DNA of 64,000 bases, from the NCBI GenBank assembly GCA_016787445.1, contig JAEUTQ010000060.1, forward strand, positions 1 to 64,000, in the 5' to 3' direction. The notes under the pieces were generated by a model that saw nothing but the letters and a program-made list of their open reading frames with translations, was not told the origin of the DNA and did no database searches. Source of the DNA: Bacteroidia bacterium (GTDB taxonomy: Bacteria > Bacteroidota > Bacteroidia > B-17B0 > Aurantibacillaceae). Shown one piece after another: positions 18,215-27,211 of this stretch (position 1 is the first letter of the stretch; each line of letters opens with the position of its first letter). The position numbers and the translations under genes are program-made.

Positions 18215-21200
18215 TTAATTGTTTTGTGCGGGTTTAACAATTAACGCATTCATGTCCTCTAAAACACGCATTGCCTTTTTCACATCCGCTACTTCTTCAA
18301 TAGTGACGTAAAACTTATCGTTTTGTTCTTTTAAGCGACATAATTTATTGAATTTTTGTGCAAAGGCAATTACGCCATGAAACACAGGTGTACTATAATA
18401 TGGCGATTCTTTGTGCGCCACAAAGTAGGCTAACATCATTTTGTTCTTTAATGTTACTTTCTCGAAACCTAATGCCATTGCCTTCCAACGGAATCGCACC
18501 ACATTAATCAATTCGATTGCTTCGGTTGGAACCGGACCAAAACGATCCCGTAAATTCTCTTCGTATTTAATTAAATCTTCTTCCTTTGTAATATTATCCA
18601 ACTCACGGTATAACAATAAGCGTTCAGTTAAATTACTGACGTAATAATCCGGGATTAATAATTGTAAATCCGTATCGATAACAGTTTCTTTTACAAACTG
18701 ACGCGAGAATACACTTTTATCATGTGCCTCTTCATTCTCTTCCGGAAGAATAGTTTCTTTGTACCAATCCTCTTGCTTTAATTCTTCAACTGCTTCATTC
18801 AAAATTTTCATATAGGTATCAAAACCCATATCGTTTATAAAACCGCTTTGTTCTGCTCCAAGCATGTTTCCTGCACCTCGTATATCCAAATCGCGCATGG
18901 CTATTTGAAATCCGCTTCCTAAATCACTAAAATCTACAATCGCTTTTAATCGCTTGCGTGCTTCATCGGTTAAGCTCACTTGTGGCGGTGCAAGTAAATA
19001 ACAAAATGCTTTTTTATTACTTCTACCTACACGACCGCGCATCTGATGCAAATCACTTAAGCCGAAATTTTGCGCGTCATTAATTAATATTGTATTCGCA
19101 TTACTGATATCTAAGCCCGATTCGATAATGGTAGTAGCAACTAACACATCATAATTTCCTTCCATAAACATGAGCATCACCTCTTCTAATTTTTCTCCCT
19201 CCATTTGTCCGTGCCCTATAGCAACGCGCGCTTCCGGCACTAATCGCTGAATCATGCCCGCTACTTCGCCAATATTCTGAACTTTATTATGCACAAAGAA
19301 AACTTGTCCGCCCCTTTTAATTTCATACGCAACTGCGTCTCTAATTAATTCTTCACTAAACACACATAATTCGGTTTGCACCGGATAACGATTTGGCGGC
19401 GGTGTTGAAATAACAGACAAATCGCGGGCACCCATCAAACTAAATTGGAGCGTACGCGGAATTGGCGTTGCAGTAAGAGTAAGCGTATCAACATTCGCGC
19501 GTAAAAGCTTTAATTTATCTTTTACACCAACCCCGAATTTTTGTTCTTCATCAATGATGAGTAAACCTAAATTTTTAAACTTCACTTCTTTTCCCGCGAG
19601 ACGATGGGTTCCTATGATGATATCAATTTTACCATCATTCAATTGCTTTATAATTTCTTTTTGATCTTTCGTGCTACGAAATCTGTTTATGTAATCTACC
19701 TTACACGGAAAATCTTTTAAGCGTTCGCTAAATGTTTTAAAATGCTGATACGCCAAAATGGTTGTTGGCACCATTACCACCACTTGCTTACTATCGCATA
19801 CAGCTTTAAATGCCGCGCGAATGGCAATTTCTGTTTTCCCAAAACCTACATCACCGCACACCAAACGGTCCATAGGGTGAGGCTTTTGCATATCGCGTTT
19901 AACATCTGCCGTTACTTTAACCTGATCAGGGGTATCTTCATATATAAACGAAGCCTCTAATTCGTGTTGCAAATAATTGTCTTTCGGAAATGCGTGACCG
20001 GGTTGTGCTTTACGTGTAGCATATAACTTAATTAAGTCAAAAGCCAGTTCCTTTACATTTCGTTTTGTTTTTTGTTTTAAAGTCGCCCAGGTGGTGCTTC
20101 CTAATTTATCTATGCGCGGAACGTTTCCTTCTTTTCCGGTGTATTTACTGATACGGTGCAGACTATGAATACTTACATAAAGAATATCATTGTCTTTATA
20201 CACTAATCGTACGACCTCTTGTGTTTTGCCGTTAACAGTTAGTTTGTGTAATCCTCCGAATCGTCCAATACCGTGGTCGATGTGCGTAACAAAATCACCC
20301 GGCATCAAACCCAATATTTCTTTAAGGGTAAGTGATTGTGCCGTTCGTTGCTTTGTTTCTTTCAAACGGAAACGATGGTAGCGATCAAAAATTTGATGAT
20401 CCGTGTAACATGCCACTTTTAAATCGTGATCAACAAAACCTTCATGAATATTTAACGGTAGATGCTGAATGAGTGTTTGATGGTCGCGGTGCTCAGACGC
20501 TAGCATGTCATCAAAAATGGTAAACAATCGGTCGGCCTGTTTGGCATTATCCGTTAAAAAATAATTTTTGTAGCCCTTAGCCTTATTTTCTTTGAGATTA
20601 TTAATGAGCATCTCAAAGTTTTTGTGAAAAGTGGGTTGCGGACTTTGATTAAACGTAAATGTAATTTCTTGCTGAAGAACATTGCTTCCGAACTCTACAC
20701 AGGTAAATTTTGCGGTGTTCTTTTCAAATTCGTGTTTGGAAATAAATAATTCTTGCGGTGGGAGATGTTTAATTTCTCCTTCCAATTTTAAAAACTCCTC
20801 TTCAGCCTTCGAATAAAATTTATCGATGGCATCGGCCGCGAATAATTTATCTTCTACAAATAAAATGCATTCGTTATTAAAATAGTCGAATAAGGAACTG
20901 CGGCTTTCCGTTAATTGTGCTGAATTTATATTTGGAATGATAGTCACAAAATCGTGACGGGTATTTGAGAGTTGCGACGAAGGGTCAAAAGTTTTTATGG
21001 ATTCCACCTCATCACCAAACAATTCTAAACGAAAAGGAAATTCGTTGGCGTAAGAATAAATATCAATTATCCCGCCGCGTATGGAATATTGTCCGGGTTC
21101 AAAAACGAAATCCGATTGCTGAAAGTGATACGTGTTTAGAAAATCCTGAATGAAATCAATACTTAATTTTTCACCCTTTTTAATTTGAAGCGTGTTTGTG

Positions 21201-21598
21201 TTAAGTTGTGATTTAGTGGTGATTTTTTCGGTGAGAGCCTGCGGGTAAGTAACCATGATGCCTTTAAAGGTATCCCTCACTAAATGGCTTAAGACTTCCG
21301 TTCGCTCTTGTATATTGGCATTGGCTGTTTTTTCGATAAGATAGGGCGAGCGCTGCGACTCAGGAAAAAATAAAACCTTCGCTTCATCTATAAGTGCCTG
21401 TAAATCATTAAACAGGTAAGCAGCTTTCTCTTTATCAGACGAGATAATAAGGTAGTTTTGATTTTGCTTTTTGAAAGCAGATGCTACAATAAAGGCAATA
21501 GAAGAGCCCCTTAAACCCGAAAAAACCTGGTTTTTTTGTGGCTTAATGTTGTAATCCTTAAAATCTAAAAGGCCATCTAAAATCGTCCCTTCTGCCAT
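18215..21598 (-). CDS. mfd: Transcription-repair coupling factor Mfd
   Basis: 1127 residues. The N-terminal UvrB-like module (residues about 1-290) has FFPESQRSPYL and GQYSIRGGIIDIY. The RNA polymerase-interaction domain (about 425-500) has GDFVTHIDHGIGRFGGL. The SF2 translocase has GDVGFGKTE (Walker A), IIGTHRL, DEEQKFGV (DEEQ box) and QMRGRVGRS (motif VI), then a TRCF C-terminal domain. It releases RNA polymerase stalled at lesions and recruits UvrA. Length is normal. It heads the minus-strand run that continues into the kinase and the ABC importer. Confidence 0.96.
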   Translation of the reverse strand: MAEGTILDGLLDFKDYNIKPQKNQVFSGLRGSSIAFIVASAFKKQNQNYLIISSDKEKAAYLFNDLQALIDEAKVLFFPESQRSPYLIEKTANANIQERTEVLSHLVRDTFKGIMVTYPQALTEKITTKSQLNTNTLQIKKGEKLSIDFIQDFLNTYHFQQSDFVFEPGQYSIRGGIIDIYSYANEFPFRLELFGDEVESIKTFDPSSQLSNTRHDFVTIIPNINSAQLTESRSSLFDYFNNECILFVEDKLFAADAIDKFYSKAEEEFLKLEGEIKHLPPQELFISKHEFEKNTAKFTCVEFGSNVLQQEITFTFNQSPQPTFHKNFEMLINNLKENKAKGYKNYFLTDNAKQADRLFTIFDDMLASEHRDHQTLIQHLPLNIHEGFVDHDLKVACYTDHQIFDRYHRFRLKETKQRTAQSLTLKEILGLMPGDFVTHIDHGIGRFGGLHKLTVNGKTQEVVRLVYKDNDILYVSIHSLHRISKYTGKEGNVPRIDKLGSTTWATLKQKTKRNVKELAFDLIKLYATRKAQPGHAFPKDNYLQHELEASFIYEDTPDQVKVTADVKRDMQKPHPMDRLVCGDVGFGKTEIAIRAAFKAVCDSKQVVVMVPTTILAYQHFKTFSERLKDFPCKVDYINRFRSTKDQKEIIKQLNDGKIDIIIGTHRLAGKEVKFKNLGLLIIDEEQKFGVGVKDKLKLLRANVDTLTLTATPIPRTLQFSLMGARDLSVISTPPPNRYPVQTELCVFSEELIRDAVAYEIKRGGQVFFVHNKVQNIGEVAGMIQRLVPEARVAIGHGQMEGEKLEEVMLMFMEGNYDVLVATTIIESGLDISNANTILINDAQNFGLSDLHQMRGRVGRSNKKAFCYLLAPPQVSLTDEARKRLKAIVDFSDLGSGFQIAMRDLDIRGAGNMLGAEQSGFINDMGFDTYMKILNEAVEELKQEDWYKETILPEENEEAHDKSVFSRQFVKETVIDTDLQLLIPDYYVSNLTERLLLYRELDNITKEEDLIKYEENLRDRFGPVPTEAIELINVVRFRWKAMALGFEKVTLKNKMMLAYFVAHKESPYYSTPVFHGVIAFAQKFNKLCRLKEQNDKFYVTIEEVADVKKAMRVLEDMNALIVKPAQNN

Positions 21599-21608
21599 TT
21601 TGTTAGAG

Positions 21609-21616
21609 CAAAAGTA
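21609..21616 (-). promoter_or_regulatory. Putative -7 element for mfd
   Basis: On the minus strand the sequence reads TACTTTTG, fitting TAnnTTTG, ending 10 nt upstream of the mfd ATG. No -33 TTG was found at the usual distance. Confidence 0.35.
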
Positions 21617-21796
21617 GCTAAAATTTAACAGATTGGAATCTAATGATGCTAAAAATAGGAATCCAATTTTGGCGTATATGAATGATTGTTTTGAGTTAAT
21701 CCTATAAATAATATTGCTGAAAGATTGATTTTGTATCTTGTTTTAATTACATTTACTAAACCAATTTAAATTTAAAAACCAAATAACTAAATACAA

Positions 21797-23617
21797 ATGA
21801 AAAAACAATTACTTACGATTGTAGCAGCAGGAGCAGTTAGCTCTATGTTTGCTCAGCTTCCGGTAAGCACTGCTCCTCAAAACAGAAAGGCTGTTTTAGA
21901 AGAGTTTACCGGTATTAACTGTCAATTCTGTCCGGATGGACATAAAATTGCACAACAGATTCAGGCTTCTAAACCAGCCGGTGATGTTGTTTTGGTAAAC
22001 ATCCATACAGGTGGTTATGCTACACCAAGCGGAACTCAGCCTGATTACAGAACTGCAGACGGTAATGCAATCGCTGGAATGCCTGGAATGGGTATTACAG
22101 GTTATCCAACCGGAGCAATTAACCGTAACATCTTCTCAGGAAGTGCTATGGCTCACAGCCGCAGTGCTTGGGCAACTAACGTTAACACTATCTTATCACA
22201 AACATCTTGCGTTAACGTTGCTTTACAAGGTACATTAAACGCGGTGACTCGTGTTTTACAAGTCCAGGCACAAGTTTATTATACAGCAAACAGTGGTACT
22301 CCAACGAACTCATTAACCATTGCTTTATTGGAGAATTGGGTTGTTGGCCCACAAACTTCCGGTGCTGTTTATTACCCTGCCATGACTAATCCTGATGGCA
22401 CTTACAATCACCAACACATGTTACGTGACGTAATTACTACAGGTTCTTTCGGTATTCCTGTTGCTCCAACAACTGTAGGTAGCACTTATACTAGTCCGAT
22501 TATTACTTATACCGTTCCATCAACTTTTGGTGCAGGTACAAACACAAACGTATGTAATTTAGGTAACCTTGAATTAATTGCTTTTGTTGCTGATGGTCAA
22601 ACTCAAATCAGAACTGCTGCTTACGGACCAATCACTATCACTGGTATTCCGAATGCATTAGATCTTGCTCCGGTAAATTTAGTTACCGATGCTCAAGTTT
22701 GTGATGCTAAATTAAATGGTACATTTAAATTTACTAACTCTGGAAGCGTTACTGCTACTTCTGCAGTGTTTGCTTATTCAATAAACGGAAGCACTCCAAC
22801 TAACTTTACCTGGACCGGTTCAGTGAACGCTTTAGCGACTTCTTCTCCAATCCAATTACCAACAATTAATTTCTCGCCAGTAACCACCAACTCTTTAACT
22901 ATAAGTGTTGTTTCAATCAACGGTTCAGCTGACCAAAATACAGCAAACGATGTAGTGGCAAAAAACAACATTCCTTTAACTACAGTTACTGCTAACATGT
23001 TGAACATGCAAATGGATTTCACTCAAGACCGTTACGGCGATGAAATTTCTTGGGGTGTTTATGATGAGCAAACAATGACGGCGGTTCCGGGTGCTACTAT
23101 CGCTTTAGGTACTTACCCATTATTAAGTGCTAATGGTACTCAATTACACACTCACACTTTTGTGATTAATCAAGCTAAATGCTATAAGTTAATTGTAAGA
23201 GATTCTTATGGTGATGGTATCAATGCTGGTGCTGGTGCAGGTAACTATATCTTAAAATCAGGCGGAACAAATATCATCACCAGCAATGGTATGTACGGTT
23301 CCGGCGAAAACAAATGGTATAAGTCATCTGTTACGGCAGGAATCGGTGCTGAAGGTATCAACATTTCTAATGTAAATGTTTACCCGAACCCTGCTACTAA
23401 CGCTGCTAACATCAATATTGAAATGGCTCAAAACGAAAACGTAAACATTGTTATCGTTAACGCTTTAGGTCAAGTTGTGTATAATGAAACTAAGTCTTTT
23501 GATGCAGGTTCACACAACATCAATTTAAATACTGAAAACTGGGCAAACGGTTTATACAACATCAATATGTCTACTTCAAAAGGTAGCGCTACTCAGAAAT
23601 TAACTATTTCTAAATAA
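21797..23617 (+). CDS. Omp28-related secreted protein with T9SS type A sorting domain
   Basis: 606 residues. The signal peptide spans about 1-19 (VSSMFAQ). Residues 30-240 match the Omp28-related region: RKAVLEEFTGINCQFC PDGH, a thioredoxin-like fold with C-Q-F-C at about residues 42-45, then VLVNIHTGGYA and GYPTGAINR. The middle holds Ig-like segments (APVNLVTDAQVCDAKLNGT); the end (VYPNPATNAANINI ... WANGLYNINMST ... QKLTISK) is a type A sorting domain. Codon use is biased and the reading frame is rich in Ala and Thr, consistent with high expression. It is followed by a strong terminator. The function of Omp28 proteins is not established. Confidence 0.88.
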   Translation: MKKQLLTIVAAGAVSSMFAQLPVSTAPQNRKAVLEEFTGINCQFCPDGHKIAQQIQASKPAGDVVLVNIHTGGYATPSGTQPDYRTADGNAIAGMPGMGITGYPTGAINRNIFSGSAMAHSRSAWATNVNTILSQTSCVNVALQGTLNAVTRVLQVQAQVYYTANSGTPTNSLTIALLENWVVGPQTSGAVYYPAMTNPDGTYNHQHMLRDVITTGSFGIPVAPTTVGSTYTSPIITYTVPSTFGAGTNTNVCNLGNLELIAFVADGQTQIRTAAYGPITITGIPNALDLAPVNLVTDAQVCDAKLNGTFKFTNSGSVTATSAVFAYSINGSTPTNFTWTGSVNALATSSPIQLPTINFSPVTTNSLTISVVSINGSADQNTANDVVAKNNIPLTTVTANMLNMQMDFTQDRYGDEISWGVYDEQTMTAVPGATIALGTYPLLSANGTQLHTHTFVINQAKCYKLIVRDSYGDGINAGAGAGNYILKSGGTNIITSNGMYGSGENKWYKSSVTAGIGAEGINISNVNVYPNPATNAANINIEMAQNENVNIVIVNALGQVVYNETKSFDAGSHNINLNTENWANGLYNINMSTSKGSATQKLTISK

Positions 23618-23633
23618 TTAACACAATTATTGG

Positions 23634-23666
23634 CAAAAGCCGGCCCAAGGTCGGCTTTTGTTTTTT
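23634..23666 (+). terminator. Rho-independent terminator after the Omp28-like gene
   Basis: A 9-bp perfect stem (CAAAAGCCG with CGGCTTTTG) extends inward by three pairs (one G-T) to a CAA loop, and is followed by six T residues at 23661-23666. It starts 17 nt after the stop codon. Confidence 0.88.
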
Positions 23667-23673
23667 AAATTTG
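23666..23673 (+). promoter_or_regulatory. Putative -7 element for the next T9SS gene
   Basis: TAAATTTG fits TAnnTTTG, 20 nt before the ATG at 23694. It abuts the T-tract of the preceding terminator, so termination and re-initiation occupy about 40 nt. Confidence 0.35.
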
Positions 23674-23693
23674 TATTACTAAAAAAATAACGC

Positions 23694-24494
23694 ATGAAAA
23701 AAATCTACACTTTAATTCTAACTACTTTTTCTGCTATTGCATTCGGGCAAAGCTTGTCTGCTTTTCAAAAGGGCACTACGATTATTGGGCCTGTGCTTAA
23801 TGGTGACGAAATACACCAAACTACATCAATTACAACAAATACAAATTCGCCCACAGTAACTGTTCTTAAAATAGGTTTCACTAACACATCTGTGACTACC
23901 GTTACTGTTGGTGTGGAGAGAACTGTAATATATCAAAATCCTCCTTTAAAATTAGATGGTGGCGGATCTTTTCCTGACACCTATTTTTGTTTTGGCTGGA
24001 CATGCTTTACTAGCAACGTAAACGCTGCACCAAGTTCAGATTATACAATTCTTGCCCCAAGCGACACTTCTGATAATGTCGGTCAGTCTTTTTTTATTGA
24101 TTTAGTAGAGGGTACAACTCAAGGGCTGTACACCGTAAGATATAAACTTTATAACGTAAATAACGCTAATGATACTTTATCATTTACTGTTAGATACAAT
24201 TCGTTTTTAAATGTAAGCGAAAACAAATCGGTAATTGAAAGTGCCAGCGATGTATTTCCAAATCCTGCGAACACCAATGCTTTTGTTAACGTTACTTTAA
24301 AGAACGAAGGTGCCGTAAAGGTTCAGATTTATAACAGCCTTGGCGCTTTAGTTTATAGCGGAAACGAACAAAAGTTTGCTCCGGGTAAACATAAAGTGAA
24401 TTTCGATTGCGGAAGTTTAAATTCAGGTATTTACTTTGTTACCTTAAATGCAGGTGAGTCTAAAATCACTAAACGCATGGTAATTAACAAGTAA
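23694..24494 (+). CDS. Secreted hypothetical protein with T9SS type A sorting domain
   Basis: 266 residues: signal peptide (about 1-18, ending AFGQ), a single beta-rich domain (residues 20-180) with two Cys in CFGWTCF, and a C-terminal type A sorting domain (VFPNPANTNAFV ... LNSGIYFVTLN ... KRMVINK). The core resembles the small secreted beta-sandwich proteins (TTVTVGVERTVI, YTVRYKLYNVNN) often seen in this phylum. I recognise no specific family. It is monocistronic between two terminators. Confidence 0.82.
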   Translation: MKKIYTLILTTFSAIAFGQSLSAFQKGTTIIGPVLNGDEIHQTTSITTNTNSPTVTVLKIGFTNTSVTTVTVGVERTVIYQNPPLKLDGGGSFPDTYFCFGWTCFTSNVNAAPSSDYTILAPSDTSDNVGQSFFIDLVEGTTQGLYTVRYKLYNVNNANDTLSFTVRYNSFLNVSENKSVIESASDVFPNPANTNAFVNVTLKNEGAVKVQIYNSLGALVYSGNEQKFAPGKHKVNFDCGSLNSGIYFVTLNAGESKITKRMVINK

Positions 24495-24512
24495 TTGCCT
24501 CACTCTTAATAT

Positions 24513-24545
24513 AAAGCCGCCCCAAAAAGGCGGCTTTTCTTTTTT
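24513..24545 (+). terminator. Rho-independent terminator
   Basis: AAAGCCGCC pairs with GGCGGCTTT (9 bp, loop CCAAAAA), followed by TCTTTTTT. It lies 18 nt after the stop at 24494. Confidence 0.87.
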
Positions 24546-24590
24546 ATACGCTAAAATTTTAGTTTCTTTGAACTTGAAAATTTAATTAAT

Positions 24591-25601
24591 ATGGAATTAT
24601 ACTTAGACTCAGCCAATTTAAAGGAAATTGAAGAAGGATTTAAATTAGGCTTTTTAAACGGATTAACTACCACCCCTACCTTTATGCAAAAGGAAGGGAT
24701 TACAGATATTGATGGAACCATTGTAAAATTAAGCAAAATGGTACCGGTACTTCAGATTGAAGCTTTAGGTAACACTGCAGAAGAAATTCTAGCGGAAGCA
24801 GAGCGTCAATTAGCATTGGGTTTAGATAAAAACAAAACAGTATTTAAAATTCCGGTTTCTTTAGAAGGTGTTCGTGCTTGTAAATTACTTCGCGATAAAG
24901 GACTTTTAGTAAACGTACATTTAGTTTACACGCTACAACAAGCTTATATGGCAATGCACGCCGGCGCTACTTATGTGTGTCCGCTTGTTGGTCGTTTACA
25001 AGATCAAGGTCATGATGCATTAGCATTAGTAGAACAATGTGTTAATGCTGTAGATTTATACGGCTATGATACAAAGATCATGTTCTCTTCTGTTCGTCAT
25101 GCTGAGCACGTAAGAAATGCTATAAACATAGGTGTACACACCATTACAGTTCCATTAAAAGTGATGAAGCAGTTAACCGAAAACAACTTCACAACTGTTG
25201 GAACCGATCAATTCATTATGGATACACGTTTAATGATGGTAAAAGTAAAAGAAGCAATCAGAGGAATTAATCCGGTGGTTAGCGAAAATACTTCTTTAAC
25301 TGATGCTATTATTAAAATGACAGAATTTGGTTACGGCGCAGTAACTGTAACAAAAGCCGATGGTAGCATTAAAGGTGTGTTTACCGATGGTGGTTTAAGA
25401 AAATTAATCATGGATAAAGGACGCGATGTTTTAAATAAAAAATTATCTGACCTTGAATACCGTGAGCCAATTTCAATCGACGGAAATGTATTATTGAATG
25501 AAGCAAATTCTTTATTCAAGAAAACAAATGTAGATACGATTGTAGTAACCGACGGAGGAAAACCTGTAGGTATGCTCGATATACAAGATATGAAAGGATA
25601 A
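24591..25601 (+). CDS. TalC/FSA-like aldolase (transaldolase family) fused to a KdsD-like CBS pair
   Basis: 336 residues in two parts. Residues 1-220 match the fructose-6-phosphate aldolase/TalC branch of transaldolases: MELYLDSAN with Asp6, Schiff-base Lys86 in FKIPVSLEG, S166/S167 in MFSSVR, and Arg135. Two usually conserved positions differ: the TTNP motif reads TTTP (Asn28 to Thr) and the FSA Tyr131 equivalent is Leu132. Residues 225-336 are two CBS motifs; GVFTDGGLRKL and PVGMLDIQDM resemble the CBS pair of arabinose-5-phosphate isomerase KdsD, not a typical transaldolase partner. Downstream lie a KdsC-like phosphatase and kdsB, so a role in Kdo precursor supply is plausible (inference). 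TalC proteins are normally about 215-220 residues without CBS domains. The fold is sure; the reaction is not. Confidence 0.85.
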   Translation: MELYLDSANLKEIEEGFKLGFLNGLTTTPTFMQKEGITDIDGTIVKLSKMVPVLQIEALGNTAEEILAEAERQLALGLDKNKTVFKIPVSLEGVRACKLLRDKGLLVNVHLVYTLQQAYMAMHAGATYVCPLVGRLQDQGHDALALVEQCVNAVDLYGYDTKIMFSSVRHAEHVRNAINIGVHTITVPLKVMKQLTENNFTTVGTDQFIMDTRLMMVKVKEAIRGINPVVSENTSLTDAIIKMTEFGYGAVTVTKADGSIKGVFTDGGLRKLIMDKGRDVLNKKLSDLEYREPISIDGNVLLNEANSLFKKTNVDTIVVTDGGKPVGMLDIQDMKG

Positions 25602-25605
25602 ACTT

Positions 25606-25632
25606 AAGCCGCCTCAGTGCGGCTTTCTTTTT
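25606..25632 (+). terminator. Rho-independent terminator or attenuator between the aldolase-CBS and KdsC-like genes
   Basis: AAGCCGC pairs with GCGGCTT (7 bp, loop CTCAGT), followed by TCTTTTT. It starts 5 nt after the stop codon and 35 nt before the KdsC-like ATG, so it would limit but perhaps not abolish read-through. Confidence 0.78.
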
Positions 25633-25640
25633 AAAATAAA

Positions 25641-26330
25641 ATGGCAAAGAAAAACACATCACTTAAACTACTCTGCACAAAAGCAGTTCTCACAAAAAAA
25701 TTAAACGCTGTAAAAGCATTTGTGTTTGATTGGGATGGTGTTTTTACCAACGGAGAAAAAGATTTTGAATTGCAAAGCCGATTCAACGAAATTGATTCGA
25801 TGGGGACTAATCTTTTGCGTTTTGCCTATTATTTAAAAAATTCTCATCACCCTTTAACCGCCATTATTTCCGGCGAAAACAACAAAGCGGCATTTACTTT
25901 CACCAATCGCGAATGCTTTCATGCAAACTATTTTAAAATAGCTAATAAGATTGATGCAGCTCGTCACTTTTGCCTCACGCACAATTGTACTTTAAATCAA
26001 TTGGCCTTTGTGTTTGATGATGTGTTGGATTTAAGCATTGCCAAAGAATGTGGCTTGCGGATTTTTATTGCGCGACATTCAGCTCCGCACTTCGCCAATT
26101 ACGTCATCAAAAATAAATTAGCCGATATTATCATTTACGCCGAAGCCGGCTCTAACCCGGTTCGCCATATTTGCGAAACACTGATTGATGCGTACGGATT
26201 ATTTAATGAAGTGATAAAGCAGCGCACCGGCTACTCCGACAAATACAAAAATTATATTGAACTAAGAAGAAGTATCAAGCCGGTTTACTACACTGTATCC
26301 AATAATGCAATAGGCGAAACCAAAATCTAA
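25641..26330 (+). CDS. KdsC-like HAD-superfamily phosphatase
   Basis: 229 residues. HAD motif I is FDWDGVFTNG (catalytic Asp pair D-x-D near residue 30-32), followed by the KdsC-type segment FNEIDSMGTNLLRF. Motif II is AIISGENN, the motif III Lys lies in NKIDAAR, and motif IV is FVFDDVLDL, aligning with the GDDxND of KdsC. The layout without a large cap domain fits the C0-type tetrameric Kdo-8-phosphate phosphatases. It is 40-50 residues longer than usual, with a C-terminal tail (ELRRSIKPVYY...) of unknown role. It would hydrolyse Kdo-8-P to Kdo, between KdsA (not in the window) and KdsB. The neighbouring kdsB supports this; a phosphatase for another sugar acid is the alternative. Confidence 0.78.
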   Translation: MAKKNTSLKLLCTKAVLTKKLNAVKAFVFDWDGVFTNGEKDFELQSRFNEIDSMGTNLLRFAYYLKNSHHPLTAIISGENNKAAFTFTNRECFHANYFKIANKIDAARHFCLTHNCTLNQLAFVFDDVLDLSIAKECGLRIFIARHSAPHFANYVIKNKLADIIIYAEAGSNPVRHICETLIDAYGLFNEVIKQRTGYSDKYKNYIELRRSIKPVYYTVSNNAIGETKI

Positions 26331-27175
26331 AAGTGATAATCTTTGTACTCCTTGGTAAACTCAGCAGGATCGATGGGTTTATTTAAGATGATGTCATAAA
26401 AATCATAACACTCAAACAATCCCTTATCATCATAAATACTTACACTCACTGGTAACATCGATTTCTCATCAATGTACAAAACAGCTCGCTTACAATAATA
26501 ATTAGGCACCTGTAATTTGGTGCCTTGTTTGATGTAACCGAAATCATTAAATAAGTTATTTTTAAAACGGAGTAAATAATCATTCACATTAAACTTGGCC
26601 GCAATTGTTGTAACGGTTTCCTTAGGTCCAACTTCATAGGTAAAAAAATTAAATGCACTCGATTCATAAACAACCATGTGACATTGATACCCGTTTTTTT
26701 CGTGCTTCCCAATGTAAGAAAGACTTTTCAGCATGTTTTCTTTTTCCTTACTAATGGCCAAAGCAATGGTTCGTCCGATAAAATCAAAACCTAATTCGTG
26801 AATAGTATAATGCTGATTTTTTCGCATGATATTCCCCGAAGGACTTAAATGCATGGTTACATACGGAAACACATGGGGCTTCACCACAGCTTTGTTATCG
26901 TATTTACCCGTTACATAAAGTATCTCTAATTTTTTTTCAGGATTTACAAAGTATAACTGACGCGGCTTAATGTTAATTTTGGAAACAGATACCGCCGAAA
27001 TATAACCGCTTTCAGTTCGTTCTAGAGCCTTCACTTTAAACCTCACGGTTTTCATGTGACTTATGGAGTCGAGCATTTCTGTAATAACTTTAGCAGGACG
27101 CATATCCTGAGCTATTACGCCTAAACTGTAAATAAAAAAGAATATAATAAGAAGCCTTCTCACAAAATATTCCAT
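26327..27175 (-). CDS. DUF1571-like exported protein with a LysM-like insertion
   Basis: 282 residues from the ATG at 27175 (an upstream in-frame TTG at 27211 is rejected). Signal peptide about 1-23 (FFIYSLGVIAQ). The body resembles DUF1571/LolA-like outer-membrane lipoprotein-sorting-fold proteins: VRFKVKALERTESGYI, KPRQLYFVNPEKKLEILYV split at the P, and a C-terminal PVSVSIYDDKGLFECYDF. Residues about 181-225 (ETVTTIAAKFNVNDYLLRF ... KQGTKLQVPNYY) read as a LysM-type peptidoglycan-binding motif inserted in the domain. It sits in opposite orientation between the KdsC-like gene (stops overlap by 4 nt) and kdsB (starts 36 nt apart). A role in envelope lipid or wall biology is likely but unspecified. 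Confidence 0.72.
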   Translation of the reverse strand: MEYFVRRLLIIFFFIYSLGVIAQDMRPAKVITEMLDSISHMKTVRFKVKALERTESGYISAVSVSKINIKPRQLYFVNPEKKLEILYVTGKYDNKAVVKPHVFPYVTMHLSPSGNIMRKNQHYTIHELGFDFIGRTIALAISKEKENMLKSLSYIGKHEKNGYQCHMVVYESSAFNFFTYEVGPKETVTTIAAKFNVNDYLLRFKNNLFNDFGYIKQGTKLQVPNYYCKRAVLYIDEKSMLPVSVSIYDDKGLFECYDFYDIILNKPIDPAEFTKEYKDYHF

Positions 27176-27211
27176 AAATTTAATCCTAAGTTTTTTAATT
27201 AAACAGCGCAA

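Noticed and set aside
27176-27211. Earlier TTG start for the DUF1571-like gene
   Set aside because: The ATG at 27175 gives a normal signal peptide, and the TTG would place the start flush against the first base of kdsB.
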